Of a stretch of DNA of 64,000 nucleotides, positions 11,466 to 23,145 are shown piece after piece. Source of the DNA: Adineta steineri (Eukaryota > Rotifera > Eurotatoria > Adinetida > Adinetidae); NCBI GenBank assembly GCA_905250115.1, contig CAJNOI010000011.1:1013414-1077413 (forward strand), written 5' to 3'. Numbering within the stretch: the first letter of the stretch is position 1; each line of letters begins with the position of its first letter. Made by a program: the position numbers and the translations under genes. The notes under the pieces are model-generated. The model made no database searches. It was not told the DNA's origin and saw nothing but the letters and a program-made list of their open reading frames with translations.

Positions 11466-12579
11466 ACAGGTGACGAAAACTGCTTGTACATCACATTTCA
11501 TGTGATTCAAACACATCTCGAGTAATAACAGTTTATCTAACCAAAATTTTTCTTACTAGATGAATTATACATCCGTATATACATAAATTTCATTTCATAT
11601 CAGTTGACAACCGTGTACTAGCAATATTGCACACAAAGTGATAACTAGATGTTATTTACGTCAAATATTTCAAATAGAAAAAAATGTGTTTTTCAAGATT
11701 CTGTTTGAAGATAAAATCATATAAATAAGAATGATATTTATGTAGTTTTAATAATCGAGTGTTTCGGCTTTCTTTCAGCAAAAATAATTTTTCAGGGCGG
11801 TGCATTCATAATTGAATATTAAAAAAAAATTTCTTGACGTCATTACCTTGAATGTAAAAGGGCATAGATGAAGGTAGATAAACATACATAATTCAAAGTG
11901 TTTTCTGATGTGTCGTAAATTCAATTGATTTTGATTGAGAAAAACAATATCTAGATTTATTGGTTAGAATGCTAATTTTTAAGACACTTAAACAAAAATA
12001 TCATAATTCAAATGATTACGAGACATTGTTAAAGTACGAAAAATATAAGAAGCCAATATCATGTTTTAATACTATATGGTTTTTACTTAAAAACCTTTTC
12101 TATCAATGAATATTTTCAGAATCGATTGATTCACTTTACATTTCTATTCTATACCATAACTTATCTTTTGATTTCATTATTGACCTAAAATAGATTTCAA
12201 CGACAAAATTAACTTATAAATACTGATCGAAATCGAATTTCTGCTAGATAAGGTATTTATTGATAAGATGCCAATTCATTCCTACAATCACAATAATCCT
12301 TATATTACGAAAGATAACAACAACATGAAATCATAACATACCGATCAAAGTAACTGAAAAATTTATTTCAATAAATCATATACAAACGCAGTATCTGTAT
12401 AATGCTTTAGAAAATATTTTGGTACATTTTCATTATTTATACAGATAACGAACGATATTAAATGAAGGACATTTTATGTTTTAGGAATAAAAAAATAAAT
12501 ATTTTTCTTTTTCATTAATTTCACCTTGGATATTATGATTACTCATGTGTATTTATATATTTATCAAACTATTAATTTA

Positions 12580-13651
12580 TTAGAAATATGGCGGTTGTGG
12601 AGCATAAGTATAATCGGGTATTGTTTGTTGTATTGGTAATCGTGCATAAGGTGTAGCTAAAGCTCCAAATAATTGTTTTGTATTATCATCAAAATATGCA
12701 TAATGATCACGATCAAATTCATTATCTTGAAATACTTGTAGAATAAGATTATAAAATTCATCAAGTAAACGTTGTATTGCTCCGTCAAATGTTTCTTGTC
12801 TATATGTTGTCCATTCAAATGATCGCATATTATCTGATGAATGACGATGATTAAATTTTAATAATTTTGATATTGATGAACGTTCACGTTCTTGTCGTCG
12901 TTTATTATATAATTGTTCAATTTCACCTAATTTAAGAAGATATTGTTTTTTAGCTGTTTGAGATAATGTTTCAACATCCATATGTGATGCGACTTGCATG
13001 ACTAACCATGCATTATTCATATAATGTGAAACAAGTACAATTTCAAGTAATTTTTGTTCAGTTGGATGTAGAGGTCCTGTATGATCACCTGATGATGGTG
13101 TCCATTTCATACAATCAGTAAATTTTCCATAACCAGTAAATGTAAATACAAGACCAACAAGATTAATACGATGTGTACCAAATAATGTTCGTATTAAATC
13201 ACGATAAACATCTTCTTGTCCAGCAAGTGCATTAGGAATTTGATGTATAAGTATATCACCTGTTTTAATACGTAATTGTATATCATTTAAAATAAAATCA
13301 GTTTGACCATCAACAGAATATATAAGTAAACCAGCATGTATACGTGATGGACTATATTTATGTGACATAGGTAATATTCGTATTTGATCAATATCAAGTA
13401 TAGCTTGATCAGTATTGAAATTATCATCTGGTGGAATCATTGTAAAAGTATGCCCTAATAATAATCAAATTTTACAAGATATTTCAATTTTTCTATCTCT
13501 TTTGCACTAGTATAGTTCTTTTCATATTTTGGATTAGAAATTATCTTATATACGTACCTTCTGTAAGAATATTCGAATACATTCTATATGTATTATTATC
13601 CGCAAGTGTATCTTCAAATAACTGTAAATTCTGCCATAAACGTAACAACAT
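12580..13651 (-). CDS. Hypothetical protein of 322 residues
   Basis: Two exons: 13651-13558 (ATG at 13651; donor G|GTACG) and 13454-12580 (acceptor TTAG, stop at 12580). The junction is phase 1 and the joined frame is open. The protein begins MLLRLWQNLQLFEDTLADN and has no signal peptide or membrane segment. The first half is rich in beta-type residues with a well-formed globular pattern (RIHAGLLIYSVDGQTDFILN; LVGLVFTFTGYGKF). The second half is helical and charged with basic RRQERER. It ends in a Pro/Tyr-rich tail, YTYAPQPPYF. I do not recognise the family. Codon use matches its neighbours, so it is very likely a real gene. Confidence 0.75.
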
Positions 13652-14841
13652 GATCGCGCTTTGTTTTTTGTTCAAGACAAAATAAGAATAATATACAGTG
13701 GAAATGAATAATATTTATATATATATATTTTTAAGTTTTCATGTTATTAATAATTTGTTTTTTCCTTTTCTCTTATTCACGCGTGACAATGATAACATAT
13801 ACACATAAATATGCAATTATTTGTCGATTTATATTCGGAAAAAAAACGTGACGAAGATACCCAACGAATATTACAAAAAAAGAAGAAGAAAAAGAAAAAA
13901 AATTAAAAGAAAAAGGCGATGAATACAGCAATAAAATACAACATAAAATGTATGACGTCAAGCAAAACAAAAACTGATCTTTCTTTTTTTTTTTAATTTA
14001 ACTTTTATTTTATTCGAGACCATTACACTGCATCAATAAAATGAGATAAATAAATGCGTATGTATATATGTATATATGTGAGTGTGGAAAAAAAAGAAGA
14101 TCACGTGTTATTGTTTTTATTTATTTTAAATGATAATAATAAAGAAGAATAAAATAGTTATTATGATAATACATATGAAACATTTGGAGGTAATTCGAGT
14201 GCGTTGTCTCTAAAAAATAGAAATAAAGCAAATTATGAATGTTTTAAAGAATTCTTTTCCAGGAACTTCTCTCTATGAAAAGATGATACTGGTTGTATTC
14301 ATGTATCAATTCTATCTAATGAGTAAACTACAGGATGAAATAGAAAAGAAAGGTATTAATTCGAAATTTAACAGAACAATACATCATGTCTAATACAAGC
14401 CTTGCAACTCACTCATGAATACAAATAAGACGCATAAAAGTTACTAATTGAGATTGTATCGATTATCGAGTAGTAAATATAAGATAAACTTTACGATTAA
14501 ATGCGCATTTATTTCACATCAATCATGTATATAATTTTTAAAAATGAAACGCATTAGTGCGATCAATTATGATAAGGCAGTTAAAAGCAAACTAATTTTT
14601 GAAAAGACTATCATATAATTCACTATCTATGAGTAGGAAGCAGTAGATCGTGTTCGATAAATTCAGTAAATTTTCACTGTAGTTTTGAAATAAAAAAATG
14701 TGATTCAATATTTTGGTAGGTAGTGAAAAAACCGAGATTTACGTGTTGCGATAATTACCCATCTCTCATCGATCAAAATTAATCGGAGTGAAGACTCCGT
14801 TTAGAAAAAAAATATATATGATACTAACCCATCTGAATGTA
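13652..14841. other. Intergenic region between two minus-strand genes
   Basis: It holds the 5' flank of the 322-residue gene, including a perfect TGACGTCA at 13953-13960 about 300 bp upstream of its start and a purine-rich A/G tract at 13875-13915, and the 3' flank of the syntaxin gene. The 65-codon frame at 13773-13970 is a shadow of the purine tract. No other gene is seen. Confidence 0.4.
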
Positions 14842-16559
14842 TCACTTTTTCAATGTTAAAACCAAAACAAGTATAATAATAGCAAGGACAACAAGTAAAA
14901 CTGTAACTAATATGACCTTTTTTCGTCGAGCAGCACTCTTTAAATATAAAAAATAAAAATAAATATGCAAAATAAAAATGAATTTTTTTGTTAGAAATTA
15001 AAAAAGAAAAGCAACCTGATAAGTCATAGCTTTTGATAAATGTTGGTTACCATGTGTTACATTCACTTCCGTATTGATTATATGTTGATCAATAGAGTCT
15101 AGAAAGATGCAGCGAAATTTTAGTTAGTATATACATTCACCATTATTTAAAAAAATTCAATCCTAATTAGTAAAATTCTCCTGTATCTTATCAACAATTT
15201 TTAGCAATTAACAGCAGCAATATAGAATAATAAAAAACCTGATATGTTGCAGCCTGTCCAACTTGTTGACTAGCCTGATGTGTTTGTACAACAGCTAATT
15301 CAACATGATCTTGAATTGAGTCTTAATAAATATGTTCTAATTGCGTTATACCTATCGTTCTTTTGTTTCATTTCTCTAGACTTACCAATAACACCACCTT
15401 GTTCATGAACAAGTTTAGCAACATCCTTGAATAATTCATTAACTTCAACAATATTTGTCTAAATAATAAAGAAAACGAGATCTTAGTATTTTATAAATTC
15501 AAAAATAGTAGTTTTTTATATACTTCAAGTTCACGCAATTGTTCATCACGTTCTCTTAATGATCTCATATCAACTTCTTGTTCAATTGGTAAAACCGCTT
15601 GCTGTTGAATTTGATCATATGTTGGTGTTGGAACAAAATTATCGGCAAACGGTGAATCAGACATGCCTTGTTGTCGAAATGATATAGCACGTGCACGATC
15701 AAGACTTTCTTTTTCTTTTCGTGCACCAGTACGTTGTGCTTCTTGAAAACGATTTAATGTTGCTAAATATTGTTTTGGTAAATTTTCAGTTAAAGTTTTC
15801 TTGCGTCTCTAAAAAAAACATTTATTTTAAAACCTTATTTATTTGAATGAATTTGTATTAAACCTGATCAGCTTCTGTTAATACACGAGTATTATTAAGT
15901 TCTTGAAGTGCATCATTTGTTTGTTGCATTAATATTTTAGTTTCATTTTGAAGTCGATGACTGAAACGAAAAAAGAAAATCATTCAATAATCAATTTTCA
16001 TTGGTTTTTATTCTATATACTAGCGTTCACGTAATGGTTCACTATCTTCTGGAGTACCTAATTTTTGGACGAGTTTTTCAAGATCCGTTGCTATAAAAAA
16101 AAGATAGTTAAAAACAAAATTAATCAATCATTATAACTAACCATTGTTACTAATCTTCGTTAGATTAGTTGAAATAACATTATGTAAACGTTGAAAATCA
16201 CTAGCGCTTGTCACTAAATTACATAAAAGATATAGATTTAAATAGGAAAAATATTATTTTTCGTTTTATTACTTCTTGTAGACCAAGTATCAATACAATC
16301 GTCGATCTAGAATAATAATAATAATAATAATAATGAATTACATTTAACAATAAATATTATTCGTAGGTCATTAAATAATAATTATCTAAGGTTTGTAAAA
16401 TATTATTCAAACGAAAGGAGAAAATAAAAAGAAAAGCAAGCAAACAAAGCAAGCAAAAATTTGAGACTAAAAAATTCATTTATGCATCGAGTCACGCTAT
16501 GCCTTTTATATTTGTCATATTCTCACTTTCAATAATTCGTCATCAGTTGAATTGTACAT
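14842..16559 (-). CDS. Endosomal-type syntaxin (Qa-SNARE, syntaxin 7/12-like)
   Basis: Exons read on the minus strand: 16559-16527 (tentative start), 16306-16273, 16213-16142, 16090-16021, 15960-15864, 15808-15524, 15458-15386, then either 15321-15239 or 15098-15016, then 14937-14842. With one of the two alternative exons the sum is 843 nt, 280 residues, normal for syntaxin 7/12. The N-terminal part gives the Habc-type helices (DFQRLHNVISTNL; LEKLVQKLGTPEDSEPLRER). The Qa SNARE motif starts near LREREEQLRELE-like sequence (here LRERDEQLRELE) and continues VNELFKDVAKLVHEQGGVIDSI. The C-terminus is a basic stretch, SAARRKKV, then a single hydrophobic tail anchor ending LTLKK. It should drive fusion in the endosomal system. 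The first exon is the least certain part. Confidence 0.88.
15016..15098 (-). other. Alternative SNARE exon B of the syntaxin gene
   Basis: 83 nt, phase 1 in and phase 0 out, with acceptor TTTCTAG and donor CAG|GTTGCT. It encodes DSIDQHIINTEVNVTHGN and ends YQ, the C-terminal half of the SNARE helix. It is homologous to, and the same length as, exon A at 15239-15321. Confidence 0.85.
15239..15321 (-). other. Alternative SNARE exon A of the syntaxin gene
   Basis: 83 nt, phase 1 in and phase 0 out, with acceptor TTAAG and donor CAG|GTTTTT. It encodes DSIQDHVELAVVQTHQAS and ends YQ. It occupies the same place in the SNARE helix as exon B. Because 83 is not a multiple of 3, including both exons would shift the frame before the membrane anchor. 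Confidence 0.85.
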
Positions 16560-17361
16560 TAAAGTTTTCTTCTAGAAATGAGTAAGCGAATCATTTTGCC
16601 TTTATAAACAATAGAAAAAGGAAATACAAGAACAAAAAACCTCTAGTGAATCATAGGTTTCTACTGAGTTATATGTTAGTCATGGTCTACTTACATAATC
16701 TTGTGCGATGAGTTAAGTTTAAAAAATAAATGGTTGTTTTCTATTTATATTCACTATAGTAGTTGTATGACAAAACTGATCAGTAGTGTCTTTTTTGTCC
16801 AATAACTCACTTAGATACGTATTTACGAGGGGAGCCACAAGTTTCTTGAAGTGTTTAATTTAGGAAAATATTTTTTATAACTCTTACTCGATTACAAATT
16901 ATTTCTTTTATAGAAAAAAAGGTTTCACTATAATAGTTGTATTCATATTAGCGACATCTATATTAATAATATATAGTTCTATACGATTATGGAGTAGATT
17001 CATTGGCATGCATCCGATATATTCTCAGTATGAAGATAATGTTTGTTGTATTTAAAGAATTCGGAGTTTATTATTGTTTAATAATAATATAATTTCTTTT
17101 CGTTCATTAAAAATAAACCAATCAAAACTAAAATTATTACTCCAATGAGACAAACCTTAATAAAAAAATATATTATATCTGATACGTAAAAACAAGTGTT
17201 AAGAAATGGATCTAATGATCAAGAAATTATTTCTTCTTTTTGGTTAACTAGCCGCTAACATAGAAAAGTGCTGTTTTACGTGATACTATAAATTGAATTT
17301 ATTTTAGATTATCTTTCTCTTGTATATTTGTGTGGAATATAACGACGATTGCAAATAAAAG
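16560..17361. promoter_or_regulatory. Shared upstream region of divergent syntaxin and E2p genes
   Basis: About 800 bp between the proposed start of the minus-strand syntaxin gene and the plus-strand dihydrolipoamide acetyltransferase gene. It should contain both promoters, but no core element can be assigned with confidence. Confidence 0.4.
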
Positions 17362-19616
17362 ATGCAAAATATTCGTCACCTTATTACTGCACAACGTTAT
17401 ACTTCAGCAAGAAAAATAAATACTTTATTACGACGATGTTATACAATATCGAGTTCAACAAATCTTAACATAACAAATAGAAATCTCAACAAGTAAATTT
17501 TTTCCAAAAAAATATTTTTTTTTGTTACTTCGTCATTTTAGTTCATCTCTAGTCGAGTCAAATTTTTCATCATGTATAAATGGTCGATTATTATCACTAA
17601 CAAGAAATGGTATAACCATAAGTCAACAACATCAATCGATTCGTTATGCGTCATCCGGTGATTTACCATCTCATAAAACAATTCCATTACCAGCATTATC
17701 ACCGACTATGGAAACTGGTACATTACGATCATGGGCAAAAAAAGAAGGAGATAAAATTGCTGAAGGTTAAAAACTAATATTCAATATAATTTTTAATAAA
17801 TAATCTATGTGTATTTATTTTAGGTGACATATTAGCAGAAATTGAAACTGATAAAGCAACATTAGGATTTGAATCAGGCGATGAAGGATATCTTGCAAAA
17901 ATTCTTATACCTGGTGGTAGTAAAGATGTACCTGTTGGAAAAGTAAGAAGAAAAAACGTTTAGTGAAATTATGTTGAAGAATTTTATTTTTTAGCCATGT
18001 GCGATTATTGTTGAAAAAGAAGAAGATATTGCTGCATTTAAAGATTATAAAGATGATGGCAGTACAGCATCAACAAAACCGAAATCTTCTGATGAAAAAC
18101 AAGAAAAAAAAGAGAAAGAACCAGCCAAAAAAGAAGATTCAACTAATAAAAAAGAAGAGTCAACTAGTAAAAAAGAACAACAAACAACATCAAAACCAAA
18201 AAAAGAGACAACAAAAACTAGTAGTTCAACACAAGGTGATCGAGTTGCTGCATCACCTCTTGCTCGAAAACTTGCTGAAGAAAAAGGCATAGAAATAGAA
18301 GTATATATACATATTCGATTTTATATTGACATATAATCATATAATATTTTCTATATTATCTAGTCAGTTCAAGGTACAGGTCCAAATGGTCGAATTACTG
18401 CTGAAGATGTTGAAAAATTTGTTAAAGAAGGTGGTGCTAAAGTAGATGGTAAAAAAGCCAAAGGTGAACAAGGTGCTCCAGCTAAAGGCGCTAAAAAAGA
18501 AACAGCAGCACGTACAGGTGGTTATGATGAACAACAAGTATCAGAAATTCGAGCCGTAAGATAATCTATTGAAACAAAAACAAATAATTCAATATTTTAA
18601 AACTATTTTTTATAGGATAATGCACGTCGTGCAACTGAATCAAAGACTACAATACCACATTATTATTTAACTATTGAAGTTAATTTAGATGAAATACTCA
18701 AGTATGTAATTTCATATTTCTCTATGTAATTAATTTATTAATATAGATTACGTGGAAATTTGAACGATATGTTAGCACCAAAGACCAAAGATCCTAAACA
18801 AAAATCAAGTGGTATTACTATTAACGATTTTATTATAAAAGCAGCTGCACTTGCATGTAAAAAACGACCAGAAACAAATAGTATTTGGATGGAAAAATCT
18901 ATTCGACAGTAAAATTTTATCTAGTTTTTTTTTTCTATACTTAAAATACTATTCTATTTTAGATACGAAACAGTTGATATTAATATAGCAATAAATACAG
19001 ATGCTGGTGTACTCATGACACCACTTTTATATAATGTTGATCAAAAGGTAATACTGTGTATATATTTATATAAATCTAATTTTTGTTTTTGTTAAATTTA
19101 ATTTAGGGTGTTTCAGCCATAAATAAAGAATTATCTGAATTAAGTGAAAAAGCAAATAGTGGAAAATTGAATGACAATGAACTTGAAGTAAACAGAATCT
19201 AATGAATTATTTTTTTATATCATATTTATTTTAGATGGGTACATTTACAATATCTAATTTAGGAATGTATGGTGTAACTAATTTCAGCGCTGTTATTTAT
19301 CCACAACAAGTAAGTGTAGTTTTTGAAGATCTATAAACTAAAAATTTAATCTTATGTTTTTCTTTAGTCAGCTATTTTAGCTATTGGTGGTATGGAACAA
19401 AAGATTGTACCTGCACCAGATTCTCCTAAAGGGTAATTTTAATGAAGAAAAAAAAACAAAATTTCTTATAATCTTCTTCTTGATAGTTTTCGTCAATCAT
19501 CTATTCTTAATGTAACATTAGCATGCGATCATCGTGTTATTGATGGTGCCGTTGGTGCTCAATGGTTACAAGAATTTAAACAATTTCTTGAAAATCCAGG
19601 ATCGATGATTTTATAA
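17362..19616 (+). CDS. DLAT: Dihydrolipoyllysine acetyltransferase, E2 of pyruvate dehydrogenase
   Basis: Twelve exons: 17362-17492, 17542-17765, 17824-17942, 17995-18300, 18364-18555, 18616-18701, 18747-18908, 18963-19047, 19107-19187, 19235-19309, 19368-19432, 19487-19616. They sum to 1656 nt, 551 residues. The N-terminus is Arg/Ser-rich and acid-poor, as a mitochondrial presequence. A single lipoyl domain spans about 88-165, with the lipoyl-lysine motif ETDKAT (K about 129). A Lys/Glu/Ser/Thr linker follows. The E1/E3-binding domain starts at about 240 ([16 protein letters not shown], then [11 protein letters not shown]). The catalytic domain carries the active-site motif DHRVIDG near residue 524. 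It transfers acetyl groups to CoA in the mitochondrial matrix. Human DLAT has two lipoyl domains; this one has one. A PDHX-like protein is unlikely because the catalytic His is kept. Confidence 0.95.
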
Positions 19617-19879
19617 ACACTTTTAGGGTTATATTTTGTCTTATTTGCCTATCTATGTACCTTTTTATTAATCAAGATTTCTAGCCTAGTTTTGTGATAT
19701 ATTCAGCGTATCATTATAATTTATGTTTATTTTAGTTAAGTAAAACCATAATAACAGTTCGCCATATAGTCTCTCTTCTTATAAAAAATTTCAAAAGGAG
19801 TACAAATGTATTTAAATAGTTTCTCTTCTATAGCCAAATTCTATTTTCAGATTTTGTCTAGTTTTCTATTTTTTTCGAA

Positions 19880-20468
19880 ATGGCTGCGAGTAATCTCTCG
19901 CGTAATATTTATTCAAAAATACGTCCGCTATTAACTACTAATGTTAATACACGATGTATTTTAACACGTGATTATCATGAAAAAGTTATTGATCATTATG
20001 AAAATCCACGTAATGTTGGTTCATTTGATAAATCCGATGCTGATATTGGTACTGGTCTTGTCGGTGCACCAGCTTGTGGTGATGTCATGAAGCTACAAGT
20101 AAGATTAATCCGTAATTTCTTTCTTTCAGATTTTATTTATTTTAATAGATTAAAGTAGATGATAATGGAAAAATAGTCGATGCAAAATTTAAAACTTTTG
20201 GTTGTGGTTCAGCTATTGCTTCATCTTCATTAGCTACTGAATGGATTAAAGGCAGATCAATTAAAGATGCAAATACAATTAAAAATCAAGATATTGCAAA
20301 AGAATTATGTTTACCACCGGTAAAACTTCATTGTTCAAGTAAGAAAATAAAATAAAATAAAAGATTTATTTCTATGTTTATTTTTATTTAGTGCTTGCTG
20401 AAGATGCTATAAAAGCAGCGATCAATGATTATAATACAAAGAAAGAAAAACGAGAGAAAAAAAATTAA
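19880..20468 (+). CDS. ISCU: Iron-sulfur cluster scaffold protein ISCU, mitochondrial
   Basis: Three exons, 19880-20098, 20149-20338 and 20392-20468, sum to 486 nt (161 residues). After a short presequence comes the conserved start [20 protein letters not shown]. All three ligand cysteines are present: [12 protein letters not shown] (with the conserved Asp), [11 protein letters not shown] and LHCSMLAEDA. The chaperone-binding LPPVK motif directly precedes the third. The protein assembles 2Fe-2S clusters on the NFS1 complex and hands them to the HSPA9/HSC20 system in the matrix. The C-terminus is Lys-rich. The ATG lies 263 bp after the stop of the E2p gene on the same strand, with acceptor-like TTTTCAG and TCTAG just upstream. 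Confidence 0.96.
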
Positions 20469-20738
20469 TAATTAACAAAATGATTTCTTTTGAGAATGTA
20501 CAGTGATCTGTTCATTTGATTTTTTGTATCTAGTTATTATTTATCCAAGCAATGAATATCTGTTAATATTAAACAGATATTTTCGTATTATTTTTTTTTC
20601 TCTTCATTAATAAATAAACGATTTTAGAATATTCTAAAATCTGATTTACTCTAAATAGTTATCAATGCAAATAAGTGAAAGAATGAATTGTATATCTGTA
20701 ACTTCATGATCATAAACAATAATTACTGTATTTCAGAT

Positions 20739-21380
20739 ATGCGTGTATTAGAAAAACATCTTCGTGATGAAGTAACAAATCGTTGTATAGAATTTCTTGA
20801 CGTTGCTATTAATTTTATTCTCTATATTGAACAAATTTATTCTAAAGATACGTTTGAAAAACGAATAAAATATAATCAAATTGTTTATGAATGTCAAGAT
20901 GTTGATGTACAAAATTATATATCTGATTTTCTTAATCAAATAAAACCTTTATTTCGTAAACAATTAATTGATCAAATAGGGTTTGTTATTACTAGAGATA
21001 ATGAAAATGATATTTTACGTCGATATTTAATTGAATTACATCCTATTATTGATCATTCATCAAATACAATTCATACAAATGGAAATTATTTACTTGCAGA
21101 ACTTGATTCAATATTTTCAACATGTTTAATTGAATTAATGCGTCAAATACCTATTAGTCCACCGACATCATCAACCGATGATGATAATGATCAAATTCGT
21201 TGGAAATTACAAATGCGTTTATGTCATCATGGAAATAATAAATTTGAAGTTGAAGATATATTCTATGAACAATTTAAATTAACTACGATTTCTCAATTAT
21301 CTTTGAAACAAATTAAATCAGTTCATGCACAAAGACTTAACATTCAATTAATGTGTCAAGAGAATAAAATAGAACAATGA
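20739..21380 (+). CDS. MAD2L2: REV7 / MAD2L2-like HORMA-domain protein
   Basis: A single open exon encodes 213 residues from ATG 20739; human REV7 has 211. An earlier in-frame start at about 20688 is disfavoured because an acceptor-like TTTCAG lies 2 nt before the ATG chosen. The N-terminal half is a clear HORMA domain with REV7 character: EFLDVAINFILYIEQIYSKD, then FEKRIKYNQIVYECQD, then VQNYISDFLNQIKPL. The C-terminal part fits the safety-belt region, though it is more divergent. REV7 links REV3 and REV1 in polymerase zeta translesion synthesis and takes part in double-strand-break pathway choice and mitotic checkpoint control in animals. The gene starts 270 bp after the ISCU stop on the same strand. 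Confidence 0.82.
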   Translation: MRVLEKHLRDEVTNRCIEFLDVAINFILYIEQIYSKDTFEKRIKYNQIVYECQDVDVQNYISDFLNQIKPLFRKQLIDQIGFVITRDNENDILRRYLIELHPIIDHSSNTIHTNGNYLLAELDSIFSTCLIELMRQIPISPPTSSTDDDNDQIRWKLQMRLCHHGNNKFEVEDIFYEQFKLTTISQLSLKQIKSVHAQRLNIQLMCQENKIEQ

Positions 21381-21949
21381 TAAATAAATTCCTTTTTTTG
21401 TATTTTAATAAAAGATAATGACAATGTTAGATCATTTTTTTATGGAGATGTATCGCTCGCGTTCATACTCATGTGGGCAGAAGCAGTCATGGTAGCAAGA
21501 AAGAGTTCTCTATTTTTAACTTGAATGATGATCTCGTTAGCTTTTTATTCTTCTGGTAAAGCAAAACTCTCTTAGATATCCTGAATGGTTGAATTACTAG
21601 ACCAATAGAAATAATCTGATGTAATGTAAAAGATTGAAAAATATCGTTCTCATTATTTTTTATACACTCACGATAGATTATACTTGTTAATTAAATTTAA
21701 TATTTTAATTTGTATACGACATCTATGAGTCATTAATCATATATATACTGTCTTCCTAGGCATAATAACTCCAAAGTCTACCAACTGTCGGTACATTCAA
21801 CTTTGACATAGTACATATATATATGTATTATTTTTGTGAGGTTTTTTACCAGTTAATTCGTGAAACTAATGAGAACATATGATGAATCAATAGTATTTTT
21901 GTACGATTGAACTTATATATTTAGATCGAGTTCATTTAGTTCAGATATA
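21381..21949. other. Intergenic region
   Basis: About 570 bp between the REV7 and TOLLIP genes, the widest gap in the 17.3-23.6 kb same-strand run. An AATAAA signal follows the REV7 stop (about 21408). No other feature is supported. Confidence 0.4.
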
Positions 21950-23047
21950 ATGGCTTCAGCAGTTGTTTCATCAGGTTTTACACCATCTTCTATTGACAAT
22001 TCAAAACCAAAATTTAGCAATTATCAATCTAGAGTATGTTCAATGTCTATTCTTTGAATTATTATCAAAATTTTTCATTTATCTAGGTAATGCTTGGTGA
22101 TCTTCCGTCAGATTTTCTTCGTGTTCAACTTGTTGAATCTCAAATCTACGATTCATCAAATGCTCAACTAGAACACAATCAAAATCCAAATTTTCTTGGA
22201 TTCTTTACTTTAACCTTTGCTGAAGTATTTATCTACCAATAAGATGAATTAAAATTAATCTTCTTCTTTTTGTATTTATTAGGCTAAATTAATAAAAAAT
22301 TCTGGTCCATTAGGTTTACTTCGTATGGATCCATATGTTCGTTTTCAGCTAGGTCATGTTTCTTACGAAACACCAACAGCTACTGGTGGTGGTAAAAATC
22401 CTCAATGGAAAGTATCATATCGAATGTAAGAATAAAGTTTTTTTTTGAAATATTTAACTCTATTTTCATTTGATTTAGTAATTTATTCAAAGGAATGGAT
22501 AAAGTTCATTTGGAATTATTCGATCAAGTAATTAACCTTTTTCTTTTTGTCAATCGAAAAATATATTTATTTATTTAAAAAAATATTTGTAGCGTAGTTT
22601 TACAGAAGATAATTTTATTGGAGAATGTGATATTGAAATTCCACGAGAAGTTTTAGATGGTCAAACACATCAACATTGGTATCCATTAATGGGACGAGAA
22701 GCAAATATAAATGAAAATCAAGGCGATATTCTTATTGTTATGAGTTTTACAGTAAATATTCAATTAATGAAATGAATTACGAAATAATTTATTTTTTCTA
22801 GTCTACAACAACAGAATATTCATCAACATTAGAGAATCCAAGTTTTTCAAATAGTCCAACAATGTCTTCATTATCATCTCAATCGAATAGTATTACTGAA
22901 TCAACATTACTTTATACAGTTGATGATATAAAAACAATTGAAGAAATGTTTCCTACAATAGATCGTCAGATTATTATTGATTTATTAGAAAAATATGGTG
23001 GTAATAAAGATATTGTAGTTAATCATCTTTTACAAAATTCTGTTTAA
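21950..23047 (+). CDS. TOLLIP: Toll-interacting protein
   Basis: Six exons: 21950-22033, 22087-22224, 22283-22425, 22479-22527, 22593-22751, 22802-23047; the total is 819 nt, 272 residues (human TOLLIP 274). The N-terminal Tom1-binding segment has [12 protein letters not shown]2 domain follows from the end of exon 2 ([65 protein letters not shown]). A Ser/Thr-rich linker leads to a C-terminal CUE domain ([20 protein letters not shown], then [12 protein letters not shown]) that binds ubiquitin. It acts as an endosomal and autophagy adaptor and damps Toll/IL-1 signalling in vertebrates. Exon 1 is preceded by an acceptor-like TTCAG five bases before the ATG. Confidence 0.94.
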
Positions 23048-23145
23048 TAATTTTAATTTAAAAAAAAATATTTAAATCTAAGTCATGTTTATATATGTTG
23101 TATGTAAGTAGTTATCAATAGAATGTTTCAATTGTAGATAGAGAT
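23048..23145 (+). promoter_or_regulatory. 98-bp spacer with candidate trans-splice acceptor
   Basis: Only 98 bp separate the TOLLIP stop from the HIG1-gene start. The spacer ends with a pyrimidine-leaning stretch and AG (CAATTGTAG, about 23131-23139) six bases before the ATG. Such a gap is small for an independent promoter. SL trans-splicing is known in bdelloid rotifers; its use here is inferred. Confidence 0.45.

Larger units (their letters stand above)
9187..12579. other. Long intergenic region with short duplicated segments
   Basis: Promoter and 5' region of the ATPase gene on the left, 3' flank of the next minus-strand gene on the right. It holds an inverted duplication (10610-10985) and a direct duplication (11051-11465), listed separately. 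Perfect TGACGTCA palindromes are at 10393-10400 and 11834-11841. No gene was recognised; the 72-codon frame at 10867-11085 lies in the inverted duplication and its other copy is not open. Confidence 0.4.

Noticed and set aside
13773-13970. 65-codon minus-strand Phe/Ser-rich frame
   Set aside because: Generated by an A/G-rich tract.
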